Assembly (NCBI RefSeq): GCF_021347895.1
Contig: NC_067115.1
Coordinates: forward strand, 12,236,064 to 12,300,063
DNA length: 64,000 nt
Reading direction: 5' to 3'
Source: Acanthochromis polyacanthus
Taxonomy: Eukaryota > Chordata > Actinopteri > Pomacentridae
The notes beneath the pieces were generated by a model. The model made no database searches, was not told the DNA's origin, and saw only the letters and a program-made list of their open reading frames with translations. Positions 22,334 to 33,477 of this stretch are shown piece after piece. The position numbers and the translations under genes are program-made. Each line of letters begins with the position of its first letter. Positions within the stretch are counted from its first letter, which is position 1.

Positions 22334-24196
22334 AGGTCCCATATGGTGAAAACCCATTTCTATAGTGTTTCTGGTTGTAAGAAACTTGGAAATATAAAAT
22401 AAAATCTGTTAAAGTATGAAGATCTTTACTTCTGCCATTTCCATTCTCAAGCCCCCTCAAAACTAGATCCTCCCAACTTCACAGTCGAGGACGAATTTGA
22501 TGTCATACCTCATAAATAACTCACCAACAGTTATCAAGCTACTTTACTTTCAAAAGCTGCTTCTACTTTCTAAAAGAATACCAATTTTTTTTTTTTGTTG
22601 TTGTTGGCTGCAGAAGTGAACACAAGAGTCTTCATGCACTGCCAGTATCTGAGGTACTAAAGATCAAATGAATTACTTTAATTTATGATTGAAATGTCAC
22701 CACCACAATAGAATAACCTTAGTTTTAGTCCATGTGCAGTAGTATCTATCATGTTACCATTAGTTTTTGTATGCCAACAGGTCAGAGGTCTGTGTTAATT
22801 CTAAAGATGAAGGATGTTCAGAGATGGTGCATTTTTCACTTGTCTGAAAGTGTGACAAAGACAATTTCAACTAGGCTTAGAAACAGTTAACTAATAAAAG
22901 GTACAAATTCAGCAGTTAAAGGCCTTTTTTAAACAGATAGGTGGGTCATTCCGTGTGGTTTCACCAGATGGTGGTTGCTGCACCATTTTCAAATTAGTCC
23001 TAAATTTGCATTCCATTAGATAGTCACAAAAGTACTTTCTATGCAAAATTGTAGGCCTGTAGCTCAAATAGTTTGAGTTGTGAGGGTCTGAAATTTTCAG
23101 AATTTGGGCTATAAAAAGCCTCGCCAGGATTTTTTGCATCTTTAAGTGGTTATTTCTCAGCCTCTAGACATACCAGAGAGCTGTGAGTTGGTAAACAAGG
23201 CTTCTGCATGTAGCTAGTGCCCCACAAACATCCTCAGGTGTTTCCCTACACTCTGCAGGCCATGGGGACTTGCTAAAAATTAAGAGATACCTACTCACGA
23301 GTGGGGTTTGGGACCTTAAAAGTAGTACTAGAAATACTGCACAGAAGTGTTCTGATACCCCTGGGCAGAAATCTCAGTGTGGTATACCTAAGTTATACCA
23401 TTACACTTTTTGAAGGTAGTCACCTTTAACAACTAACATTTCAAAAAGAACAGAACGTACATAATACTACCATTGGAATGACTACAAGTACTTGTATCCC
23501 AATTTAAAATACTGAAAAGAAAAAAAACAATTTTTACATTACCCATGCCATTTTGAGTAAGAATTTCTCAGTAACTACTGTTGTCGTGAGTGTACGGGTG
23601 GAAGATTGGGGAGTGATCAGTTCCTCACATAAGTAGAATTTTAATACAACTAAATCCCCCATAAAGCAGTTCTCATTTACACAATTTTATGTTTGAGTAT
23701 GAAATGGTGACTAAAATGCAGCCCATTAGGACGTCATGTTAAGTGGCAGTCACTTCATAGTCATTCCTCAAAATGTACCTCTGCACCACTAAACTACTGA
23801 TTGTATAACCACAACTTCGCCTGACAAATGCATCAACTACGTGAGTTGACAACAGTGGCTATGCCGATAATTCTGCAATGTTTCCATATAAGATGACTGC
23901 TCAGAAAGGAAGTTAGAAGTGATTCAAAGACCCTATGTCAGCTGTGTGGTGAGCTTTTTCAGTCTGCACTGTCAATCACACACTCAGAGAGAGTTTTCTT
24001 CCTGAAGAGGGCATGCATAGCAGTAGCTCTTTGGTTTTCAGACTGAAACAGCCTGTTTAGCCCTAAAACAGAGATTCTACAATCATGATGAAATGAATCA
24101 TCCTTGTGAGTGTTTTCAGCTGAAATTTTGAAAGACTTGTGAGGAAACATGTGAGACTTACATTAATTTCCTGAAAAGGGGCACAACATGGGACCT
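22334..24196. mobile_element. TTAA-flanked non-autonomous DNA element
   Basis: TTAA occurs at both borders (22330-22333 and 24197-24200). The ends are inverted: AGGTCCCATATGGTG on the left, and AGGTCCCATGTTGTG as the complement of the right. TTAA duplications are typical of piggyBac-like and some other superfamilies. The 1.86-kb interior has no transposase-like frame. Similar AGGTCCCAT-ended repeats are common in fish. The superfamily is inferred from the TTAA alone. Confidence 0.6.
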
Positions 24197-24200
24197 TTAA

Positions 24201-27140
24201 TTATAAATCCCTGTTGTCTGTTGTGCTGGAAGTAGTACACTTGATTGTAATTCTTGTTTTTCTGTGGTTCGGCCCTCCTTACGTTTCTCCTTAAATCTGT
24301 TTTGCATCTCCATACAGCCTACAATTGGCAGTGTGCGAGTCCACTACAAGTCCTTGCCCCCGCTACAATGAGCCATCGTCTGTCTGGAGAATATATTAAA
24401 TGAACAGAAAAGATATTGTTCTGCTCCAGGGTCTCAAACAGTGGGAGAGCTAGAACAGTCTTGGAACGTGAAAATTGGTTCTGCCCTTTCACTTAAATAG
24501 CAGCATACATCTTTGGAAAACCAAATCAAAGTCTGGACAAACAATGCAGGTTCTATGATAAGTTTTCTGAGCCAATATTTGAGTAATGTGATGAAAGAAA
24601 TGTGTAGTGGGAAGAAAAAACACACTAGCAAGCCTAGAAATGCAACATAAGCCTTTTTGATGACATTACTGTGCATACTGTATTACTGTCATTTCAGGCA
24701 GTCAGAGAAGCAGCCATTTGAGGATTTACAACTCTGGAATTCAAATGCAAGGGATGTTTGCATGTACGAAATGTTTGGTGCACAGTGAACTCTAAATTTG
24801 GACATGTCTGATTCATTAGAAAGTATTATAGTGTATAGTAACTGCCATGCTTCATTCTTCATTGTAATCACAGTACGAAACCTTTTTAATACAAGTTCTG
24901 CAGGCTGCCAAAATCAACTAATTAAGACTAATTTTACAAATATATTGAATGATTATGAGGAATCATTCATTAAAAACTACCCTTAAAAAGAGATGACCTA
25001 TATATTAGGCAAAGTACACAAAGGTGGGGACTGATTTCTTTTCTTTCTTTTTTTCTTCTTTTTATGAATAAAAGTTGAAATATAAGAGAGCAGGAAGAAG
25101 ACATCCAGAGCTCAAAACCAGCACACATTTTCTATAGTTTTTTAAAATCTTAAAATATGTCAATTGTCTCATTCCAGGAATGTTTATCAATAATTTATCA
25201 ATGCTGAAATTCAGTGGTTTCCAAACCTATGCCTGCAATATGAAGTCAAGTATTTCTTCATCAGCACTAATTCGATTTTTCAAATATGGTAGACCTGAAT
25301 GGATCTCAAACTTCATCTTATTCAAACTGAAAACTGGCATTGGATGTGCTTTTTTACTTACCAAAGCAAACTCTTCTTCATTTACTGTGTCCTTTGAGAA
25401 CAATCAGACACAGAACGACAGTAATGTTTTATATTTTAGTGGTGAACAGTGGCCGCTGCTTGGTTTCTGTTAAACTGATGAAATGCCGATCTGACATCCG
25501 TTTTACGAACATGGAGATTTGATTTTGATATCGCCACTCCAATCTTGACAGAGCAGTTACGTCAGAGTTGTATCATGGGCAGAGCAGATGGTCCCACTGA
25601 GCCAGACAGCAGCCTGATAAACAAGACAAGTGAAACAGACTTTGAACAACAACCCACATTATCCTTCCAGATGAAGTCTAATTTTTATCCACCGTACAAA
25701 CATGGACATACATCTTGCCCTGGACCTTTGTTTGTTGATTGAGCCACCACAAAGAAACCAGCAGGGAAAACTAATTAGCTGTTCAGCATGTAAACAGCAT
25801 GTAAATGTGACTGCAGATGTCACTTCAGTGTGGTTCGATGCTTTTGTAGTCTTTACTCTTCAGTAACAACGAGAACACGCTGTGTGCTCGTAAACTGTGG
25901 TTTGCCACTCGGGCTGGATTATACAGCTGAAAATTTGATCACGATAAAATGTTTCATTTCAGTCAGTTTTGATAATTAATGCGATTTTTTTTGTGATCCA
26001 CTTTTGATAAAGAGTGGGGGAAAGGATTGATTAGATAAAGGAAGTTAGTAAAACCAAAGGACAAGTAGAGGAAACTGCCATGTTGCACTGAGGTTATGGT
26101 TGCTGTTGGCTGACCAATTCCAGATATCAGCGTACATTGGCTTGAAGAAGGAGCCACCAAGAGGAGTGCATTGCTTAGGTAGAGATGCAGGTAGTTGGAG
26201 ACACAGAGTTTTTAAACCATGAAGCTTGTTTCGAAATGACAACCACCAGCCTGTCTGCTGCAGCCTCCACTAGGTCTGCAGTCATGGACTGTGGTGCCTC
26301 GACAACCTGCATGATAACCACAGGGAGCAGCAGGGGGCAAAGCCGCTCCATTATCAAGGAATATGATGGGATGCTGTGATCCAAGGAGGGAGCGTACATG
26401 GGGTTTTCATGTGCTTTCATGGCCATTTGCATCCAATGCATTTAAATGAAACTGTCAGACATTCCATCACAATTTTTTTTAGTGTTATTGACGAAGAGTC
26501 TGTTTTATCACTCCGGCTTCCTGCAATCTAACTTTGCTTACTTTGTCTCTCCATCTCTTCATGTTTTTAATAATAGAACTGCAAAGAATACATTTTTTAA
26601 AAGATGTTGTCATTGTTTTTCACTGGTCAAAGGATGACAAAATGTGGCTTCATTTGAGCATTATTGTGTAGATTACGTGTTTTTTTTGTTGTTGTTTTAA
26701 AGAAGGCATAAATACCATGATTTCTTTCTTGCTTTTTTTCCCAATGATTTTTTTATTAATTATTACTCGGTATGTGGGAGCAGCTCACATGCTTACAGGG
26801 TTTGATGTACTCTCTGCAGCACATGATGTTCTTTGAGGAAGATCGCTTTGGCGCCAGTTTAATAAGTTGTTTTGTCATATCAGGACAAATCCCCAACATA
26901 AGGCTAAACATTTCCCTTGTACCTGTCTACCTTTTGTACATGAAGCAGAAGGAACTTCAAAGTGTTCGAAGTTAATTAAATGACCAAGAATTTGTGAAAT
27001 ATATCCCGTATTATTAAAAATTATTTTTGCTCTGTTTATTATTCCCATAATAACAGGGTTTATCCCTTTTATTTCATTTCAGGAATATTAATTTTCAAAC
27101 TTGACTTTATTTCCCAATGCCATTTTGATTACAGTTTAAA
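24201..27140. other. No gene seen
   Basis: Non-coding. Two adjoining minus-strand frames at 26045-26441 were inspected but show no family features. Confidence 0.45.
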
Positions 27141-27260
27141 TGTTAATTTTAATCTATTTGTATAGCGCCAATTCATAACATCTATCATCCCAAGGCACTT
27201 CCCGGTGAATACCATTCAAAATTATACAGATAAACTCAATAAATACAAAGTTTCTTTCTC
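27141..27260. repeat. Fragment of a teleost interspersed repeat
   Basis: Contains TGTATAGCGCCAATTCATAA and CCAAGGCACTT, recognised from memory as part of a widespread fish repeat. Class unknown. Confidence 0.35.
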
Positions 27261-27984
27261 TTTAAGGAAGCACTGGGCAATCTAACATTTTACCAGTTTT
27301 ATTTCAAAAGGTCCTTTTCATTGAAACAGCTTTGTCAATAAATGCAAACTTTTTATGATTAGCTGTGTGCACATTACACATCGATCTGGGCCTTTAGTAT
27401 AGACTGTATATAAAGATAAACATGGACACAATGACAGCTCCCCAAAATTGAAGCCAAGAAGTCTCAGCTGCTAATTAATGTAAATTTTCATTTTGTGATT
27501 CACTGCCAGCATTGCAAACCAAAGCTGAAGTAAAGTGCTATCACAAACTCTGGAATGGCTTTTTCTTTGCATTTTATTTGGTAAATTTGTCATTTTTCTC
27601 TGCTTAAAAATAATGCATAAATAAATAGAATATGCATATGCATCTGCAAGTGGGGTGATTGGAAAAAAAAATGAAATGCGGAAAAGGACAAAGTCAAAGA
27701 ATGGTCAGTGACTGCACAGACCGCTGGATGAAATCTTAGCTGGCCAGGCATTTCTCATGAACATCTTAGGAAACAGTAAATTCAGACGATTTCATGGTGA
27801 GCTACATGATGGGCTCATATTAATGAGAACCAAACTGCTGGAGCATTTTATTTGCTTTCAGTGACTGCATTACTCCTGGGCCTGATGTCAGGACACTCAC
27901 AGCAGCTGCATGGAAGTAGCATGTGCAATCACAATTGGGAACAATGGAGGAGTCTCTTAATTTTTTTCGATGTATTTATAGTAC

Positions 27985-28330
27985 AGCTCAAACTAGGGCT
28001 AAACAGTAGCTCTATGGTTAGCACCGTCCCCAGTTCGCATCCCAGCCTGGGATCTTTCTGCATGGAGCTTGCATGTTCTCCCTGTGTATGGTGGGTTTTC
28101 TCCAAGTACTCCAGCTTCCTCTCACAGTCCAAAAACATGCCGAGGTTAATTGGTGTTCATACCACACAGGTCCATAGGTATGAATTTCAGTGTGCTTGTT
28201 TGTCTCTCTGTGTAGCCCTGTGATAGACTGGTGGCCTCTGCCTTCACCCCAACAGCTGGGATAGACTCCAGCCCCCCCATGACCCTAATGAGGATTAAGC
28301 GGTGTATAGAGAATGGATAGATGGATGGAT
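27985..28330 (+). repeat. Decayed teleost interspersed repeat with ATGG tail
   Basis: The order of blocks matches a very common fish repeat: GGTTAGCACCGTC, TGGAGCTTGCATGTTCTCCC, TGGGTTTTCTCC, CTCACAGTCCAAAAACATGC, AGCTGGGATAGACTCCAGCC and finally a GGATGGAT run. It is diverged and non-coding. I do not assign it to a SINE or DNA class. Confidence 0.7.
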
Positions 28331-28472
28331 GCACACCTCAAACTGATCTGCATGTGCTTCATTTGCTCATCTCTTTGTATTGTGCTTACAGAAGCAACCT
28401 GTCCCGCAGAGCAGTGCAGAAAACGAGGACTCCTTCAGTCAGCTCAGTGAACTACAAACGCTGACATGGACA

Positions 28473-30600
28473 GTAAGACACAGGAAAATGTTTGAATACT
28501 CACAGAAATCTTTGACATTTTGGTTTTATCTTCTCAGTTTAAATACTGACAGAAATATTTTTTTCCTATAGAGAGCTAGATATTATTGGAATGTAACCTG
28601 ATGCTTAATTTCCCCAGTGACATTATAGGGAAACCACACAGTCGGTAGGTCTGTGATTAGAGATTATGGCATCTTGAGTTAATTTTCAGTAAACTATTAT
28701 AGCTTTACTTTACACTTTGTGCGCAGCCTTGTTCACCCAAAATTTTACTATTTGTTCATATGTCAAGTTCAAAACTCTCTGCTCCAGGTAATTTATTTAT
28801 CATAAAGCACATGTGAACAATTGCACTGATATGAAGCAGCCACAACCCTGAATGCTTTGGCCTGACGCTTCCATAAACAGCAACAAAGGCAGCTGTCACA
28901 TTGTCATTGTGGCTGGATGTGCAAAGCCAATGGTCCTCAACCAGGCATCACTTCAGTTCTGTATTAAGTTTCTCTTTTTTCAAGGTGTCACTTGTTGCTG
29001 TTGTGGTTCTTCATCATTCTTTGAATGCAGCTCTGCGCCTCCTTTCAGATTAAGGCTCTGCTGACTGACAGATAATTAATATAATATGTTTCAAAAGCAA
29101 ATCATAATCCTTAGTGCAAATAGAGCATTAATTGTCCATGAGTAAAAAACAGAGTTGTTGTAGTTTATTGCGGTAATATATTCATTTAATTTTGACACAG
29201 GGTTCATTGACCAGCACTGGAAAACAAGTCATTTAGCCCTAAAGCTCATTTTCATCTGCTGTCCCCGGCCAGTTCTTAAAATAGCAATGTGAAAAATGTT
29301 GCAAAATATGTTTCCATAAAGCTGTTTGTCTTAATATCACTCCATTACACTGCTGGCTGTAAGCAAATCTCAAATCATAACATTTACACAGTAGATGTGT
29401 ATTGTTTTTTTTTCATAGTTACACTTACTTTTGCTCTTTGATCAAGAGGAACTGAGAATCATGTGCTGTAAATTATGATCCATGGTCTTCAGTCATGCTG
29501 TTAAAATCGGCCGGCACCAAACTCAGTGCTCACCTTTTTAACGCAAATCAGTCCAACTTAGTCAGATGTGAGCTGGAAAGGATTAACAATCATAAAACTG
29601 CCACACCACATGATGAAAGTCTGCTGATATTACAAAACAAAGCTAATGAATCCTTGTAGAAGAAAAGGCAGAAGTCAACAGAAAACTGACATTTAACTTC
29701 ACTTTTGCATAATACTGCAAAGTGATAACGAGGCGTTCATCTTTGTATGAAGCTCGTACCAGTTTGCTCTCACCCAAGACTTTTTGACATTTGACCTAGC
29801 GTGTAGAAGTCAACAGAAGGAACCAAAAACATGCAATTAAGGGATAAAAGACAATATAAAAGGTCAAATTCCGCAGCCATTGTGATAAAAAGTGGTATCA
29901 TGAAATGAAGCAGCCACAGGAGGAAATACCATTGGCAAATAAAGCAGGATTTAGAGAAAATGTTATTTTAAATGTAAAAACAAGCCGAAATTAATAAACG
30001 TGGTATGCACTTAACAGGCTAGTTTCTCGAAAAGGCGTATAAATAACATTCCAAGTCACTATGAATGTTATCAGAATGCATTTTTTACATTTCATGTGTC
30101 ATTGCACACCATATAGGTATAATAAATGACCTCCTCCCTCCTGACTTTAACCCTGACCTTAACCATTTCAGGTGTTAATGCTGTTAAATCACAGTAAAAG
30201 CTTCAAATGCATTGACATGACACATATAATATGCCTGAGGTCTTATAATATCACATTACATTAGACAGTTTTATTTCATGATTCATTATCTAATGTTGGA
30301 TGCCTTGGAAAGCTTTGAATATAGATAACATTTCAGGCTATAACAAAATATAGGATTTTACTTTCCTGTGCTGATAATATTCCCTAATAGATTATTTTCA
30401 CCTTGGCTCTGGAATCATGAAAAGCAACAGCCTCCCAATAAAGTTACCTTAAAATGGTCACAGATACAAAATATGTTAATCATATGTTCTCACAGTGAAA
30501 GTATAACTGTAATAAATACACAATAGTCACACACCAGTGAAAAAGGTATCCAAAGAGATTATTAGTTGTGAAGAATTCAATCCAACACACTGGCAGTCTT
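28473..30600. other. No gene seen
   Basis: Non-coding sequence downstream of the adra2c transcript (in its orientation). Confidence 0.5.
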
Positions 30601-30623
30601 CAGAGAACAACTGAAGTGACGTC

Positions 30624-30629
30624 TTTATT
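30624..30629 (-). terminator. Candidate distal poly(A) signal of adra2c
   Basis: AATAAA on the minus strand about 1.5 kb after the adra2c stop, followed by a GT-rich stretch (AGTGTGTTGG). A nearer AATAAA lies at 31815-31820, about 310 bases after the stop. Either or both could be used, giving short and long 3' UTRs. Confidence 0.35.
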
Positions 30630-32124
30630 TGATCTTTTTAAATGTGCTCAAAGCAGAGAAGTAAACACTTGTTCTTTTAGAAAAGGACAGAGGTCAGTGT
30701 AACATGGAAAATTATCCAGAGCATTGTTCATTATACAAACAAACATTTGTAGCATATTGATACATGTGTGATTATGGGGCACCACACAATAATACTGCAC
30801 TGTCTTCAGTTATTTACACAAGGAAAAAAAAACAGCCCTTGTGGCTATAAATGCTTGAAATGTATAAATCATTTCTATATCTTTGTGTACATGGTAATAA
30901 TGCAGATGTGTGTTCATTGTTTGTGTGGGAGCAGCAGACGTTACAAAAGAGCAATACAGTGTTTGGTTTTTTTTACTGTGGCTGTAAGGGAGAAAAGGGA
31001 AGTGGGACAAAACAAAATAAAAAAATAGGATAGACGGAATACACAGACACTGGACCAGAGAGAATCAGGCCATTTGAGAAAGCAGGCTTATACACACTCG
31101 CGCACACACAAACACAAACTGGAAGTTGGGTTAAGATGCAGTACACCCTCCAGCTTTGCTTTTTCACAACATTGATCCACATGTTGTCTCCCTCTTTCGT
31201 TCTCGCACACACATACATACATACATGAAAATGCACACACACTGTGAATGCCTTAGTAGGTGCTCATCTGCTCCAGCAGTACTTCTGTATTTCAGCTGTT
31301 TTCACACAGTGGAGAGGAAGGAGCAAACACATGCCTGGAGAAGAAAAATCGCCTGTGTTGCAACTTTACTGTACAAGCCGTTCACCATGAACTCAGGTCT
31401 TGATCAAAAGTTTTTGCTGCATCTTCCAGTTTAGACACTTTTAAACCTCACACAGAACACTGAAGCAGAAATATGATTGTTTCTTTAAGATAAGTCTTTT
31501 TTTAAACAGTTTTGCTACTTAAACAGTAAGCAAGAAGCCCCTTCGTCCCATTGGTCCTCGTGTTGAGAGTGTGACGCAATAGAAAGGTAAAGAAATATCG
31601 GAGTAAGAGACGGAGATAAGAGATAGATTGTACTATCCAACATCACAAACAGTGGTTGTGTGGAGATTGTCAAGGCCTTAAGCATTATACTCAGTGAATT
31701 GAGGTCACATTGTAAATCAAGTGTCTTCATAAATCATTCGCCTCCTGTGAATTTCATCCGAGTGCAGCCACTGTGTCAGGCAAGCGTCACAGCAACTGCG
31801 AGAAGTCCTTTAATTTTATTAAAAATGAGAAGTCATTGAGGTGCCCACGTCTGAGTCCCAAAGCAGCCTGACAGGCGCTGAATAGCAGCCTGCTCTGTAA
31901 AAAAACATCCGAGCTTATCTTTAAATTTAGATTCCTTTTTTCTCCCGTACTTAAATTCAATCCTTTCAACCGTAAAGCATGCCTTCGCTTCTAATGCACA
32001 GTCCCTGAAAGTAGAAGGTGTGAAAGCACCCTCAGGCCGGCACTGTATCAAACAGCTCAGAACAGTGTAATACTTTGTCCTCAGGGGTAAAATGTCTTTT
32101 ACAAACCCAGCTATGCAGCACCCC

Positions 32125-33477
32125 TCAAAAGGAGCGTTTCCATGACTTACAGAGGATCTTCTGGAAGGCTCTGCGGAAGTCCTGGTTGAAGATGGTGTAG
32201 ATGACCGGGTTCAGCGAGCTGTTGCAGTAGCCAATCCAGAAAAAGAACTTGAACAGCGTGTCTGGGATCTTGCACACTTCACGGCAGATTCCATACAGGC
32301 TATAGGAGAAGAAGAAGGGGAACCAGCACACCACAAATACGCCCATGACCACGGCGAGGACGAAGGTGAAGCGCTTCTCCCGAGCAGCGGAGACCTTCTT
32401 CCGGTTGACAGTGTTCTGGCGTTTTCGGCGGGAAGAAAACAGCTCCATGGATTTGGAACTGGCGCGCGATTTTCTGCTGGAGTATTTCGAGGCGGAGCTG
32501 CTCTTCCGGCTAGTCTTCCTGTCTTTCCTGGGTTCGTGGTGATGCCTCGAGGAGCTGGAACTTTTTTTAACTTTCTCATCCGATGAGCTGCTGTCGTCGA
32601 AGTCGTCGTCGTGATCGGTCAGCGGATGTTTTGGCTGGTTTGGGAGAGGGGATCGAACAGCCTGATCTTGGCAGTGCCCGTTCTCACGCTCCTGGTCTTT
32701 CATGCTCCCACCCCTGTTGGACTTTAAAGACCCACCTCTGCCAGGCTCAGCTTGGTCCATTCCATTCTCCATTGGCGAATCCACATCCCTCTTCTTCTCT
32801 GACATTGTTCTGGTCCTGGTTTTTGCCACCTGGTAGATCCGAATGTACACCAGGATCATGATAACACAAGGGGAAAAGAATGATCCAATGCTAGAGTAGA
32901 GGATGTACCAGGTTTCATCATTGAGGATACACTGGGGACTGGCCTCACTGCTGCTCCTGTCCATTGAAATCAGTGGAGGGAAGGAGATGACAGCTGAGAT
33001 CAACCAGACCACTACAATCATGCCTTTGACTCGTTTAGGCGTTCTCTTTAAGTTATACTCTACTGCCTGTGTCACAGACCAGTACCTGTCCAAACTAATA
33101 GCACACAGGTGAACAATGGAAGAGGTGCAGAATAAAACATCCAGAGCCAGGTAGATGTCACACCAGATTTTGCCAAAAAACCAGTAGCCCATGAGTTCAT
33201 TTGCCAGAGAAAAGGGCATGACCAGAGTGGCCACCAGTATGTCCGCACTGGCCAGAGAGACAAGGAAGAGGTTCTGGGGTGGTTTCAGAGCTCTGCTCGT
33301 TAAAACAGCGATGACCACCAAAACGTTCCCGACTATTGTAAACAAAATCAGAAAGCTGACAAGACCAGCGAGTCCCCAGATAGCGAGCTGGGTGTACTGG
33401 CTCCCAGAGGTGGAATTAGAGGAGTTATTCTCTGCCTCTATCCCGTCTTCCAGGCTGGAGATATTAAAGAAATCCAT
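32125..33477 (-). CDS. adra2c: Alpha-2C adrenergic receptor (single exon)
   Basis: Gi/o-coupled receptor for noradrenaline and adrenaline, at the plasma membrane of neurons and other cells. It has 450 residues and no intron. The ATG at 33475-33477 has a good context (AAAACATGG). N-glycosylation sequons are at N5, N17, N18 and N21. There are seven membrane spans, N51 in TM1 and D79 in TM2. The ligand-binding Asp is D113 in TM3, with DRY at 130-132. The likely disulfide is C106-C183. TM5 serines are S195, S196 and S199; TM6 has CWFPFFF (W385); TM7 has NPVIY (423-427). A palmitoylatable Cys is at 443. The third loop (about 218-366) is long, Ser-rich and acidic ([12 protein letters not shown]), fitting GRK phosphorylation. 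The subtype call rests on alpha-2C-like stretches such as [23 protein letters not shown] and [10 protein letters not shown]. Upstream a minus-strand GGGCGG box lies at 33941-33946. Confidence 0.96.
   Translation of the reverse strand: MDFFNISSLEDGIEAENNSSNSTSGSQYTQLAIWGLAGLVSFLILFTIVGNVLVVIAVLTSRALKPPQNLFLVSLASADILVATLVMPFSLANELMGYWFFGKIWCDIYLALDVLFCTSSIVHLCAISLDRYWSVTQAVEYNLKRTPKRVKGMIVVVWLISAVISFPPLISMDRSSSEASPQCILNDETWYILYSSIGSFFSPCVIMILVYIRIYQVAKTRTRTMSEKKRDVDSPMENGMDQAEPGRGGSLKSNRGGSMKDQERENGHCQDQAVRSPLPNQPKHPLTDHDDDFDDSSSSDEKVKKSSSSSRHHHEPRKDRKTSRKSSSASKYSSRKSRASSKSMELFSSRRKRQNTVNRKKVSAAREKRFTFVLAVVMGVFVVCWFPFFFSYSLYGICREVCKIPDTLFKFFFWIGYCNSSLNPVIYTIFNQDFRRAFQKILCKSWKRSF

Noticed and set aside
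26045..26441. Two adjoining minus-strand frames that might be one broken protein
   Set aside because: No motif of a transposase or host family could be recognised; left as unsupported.
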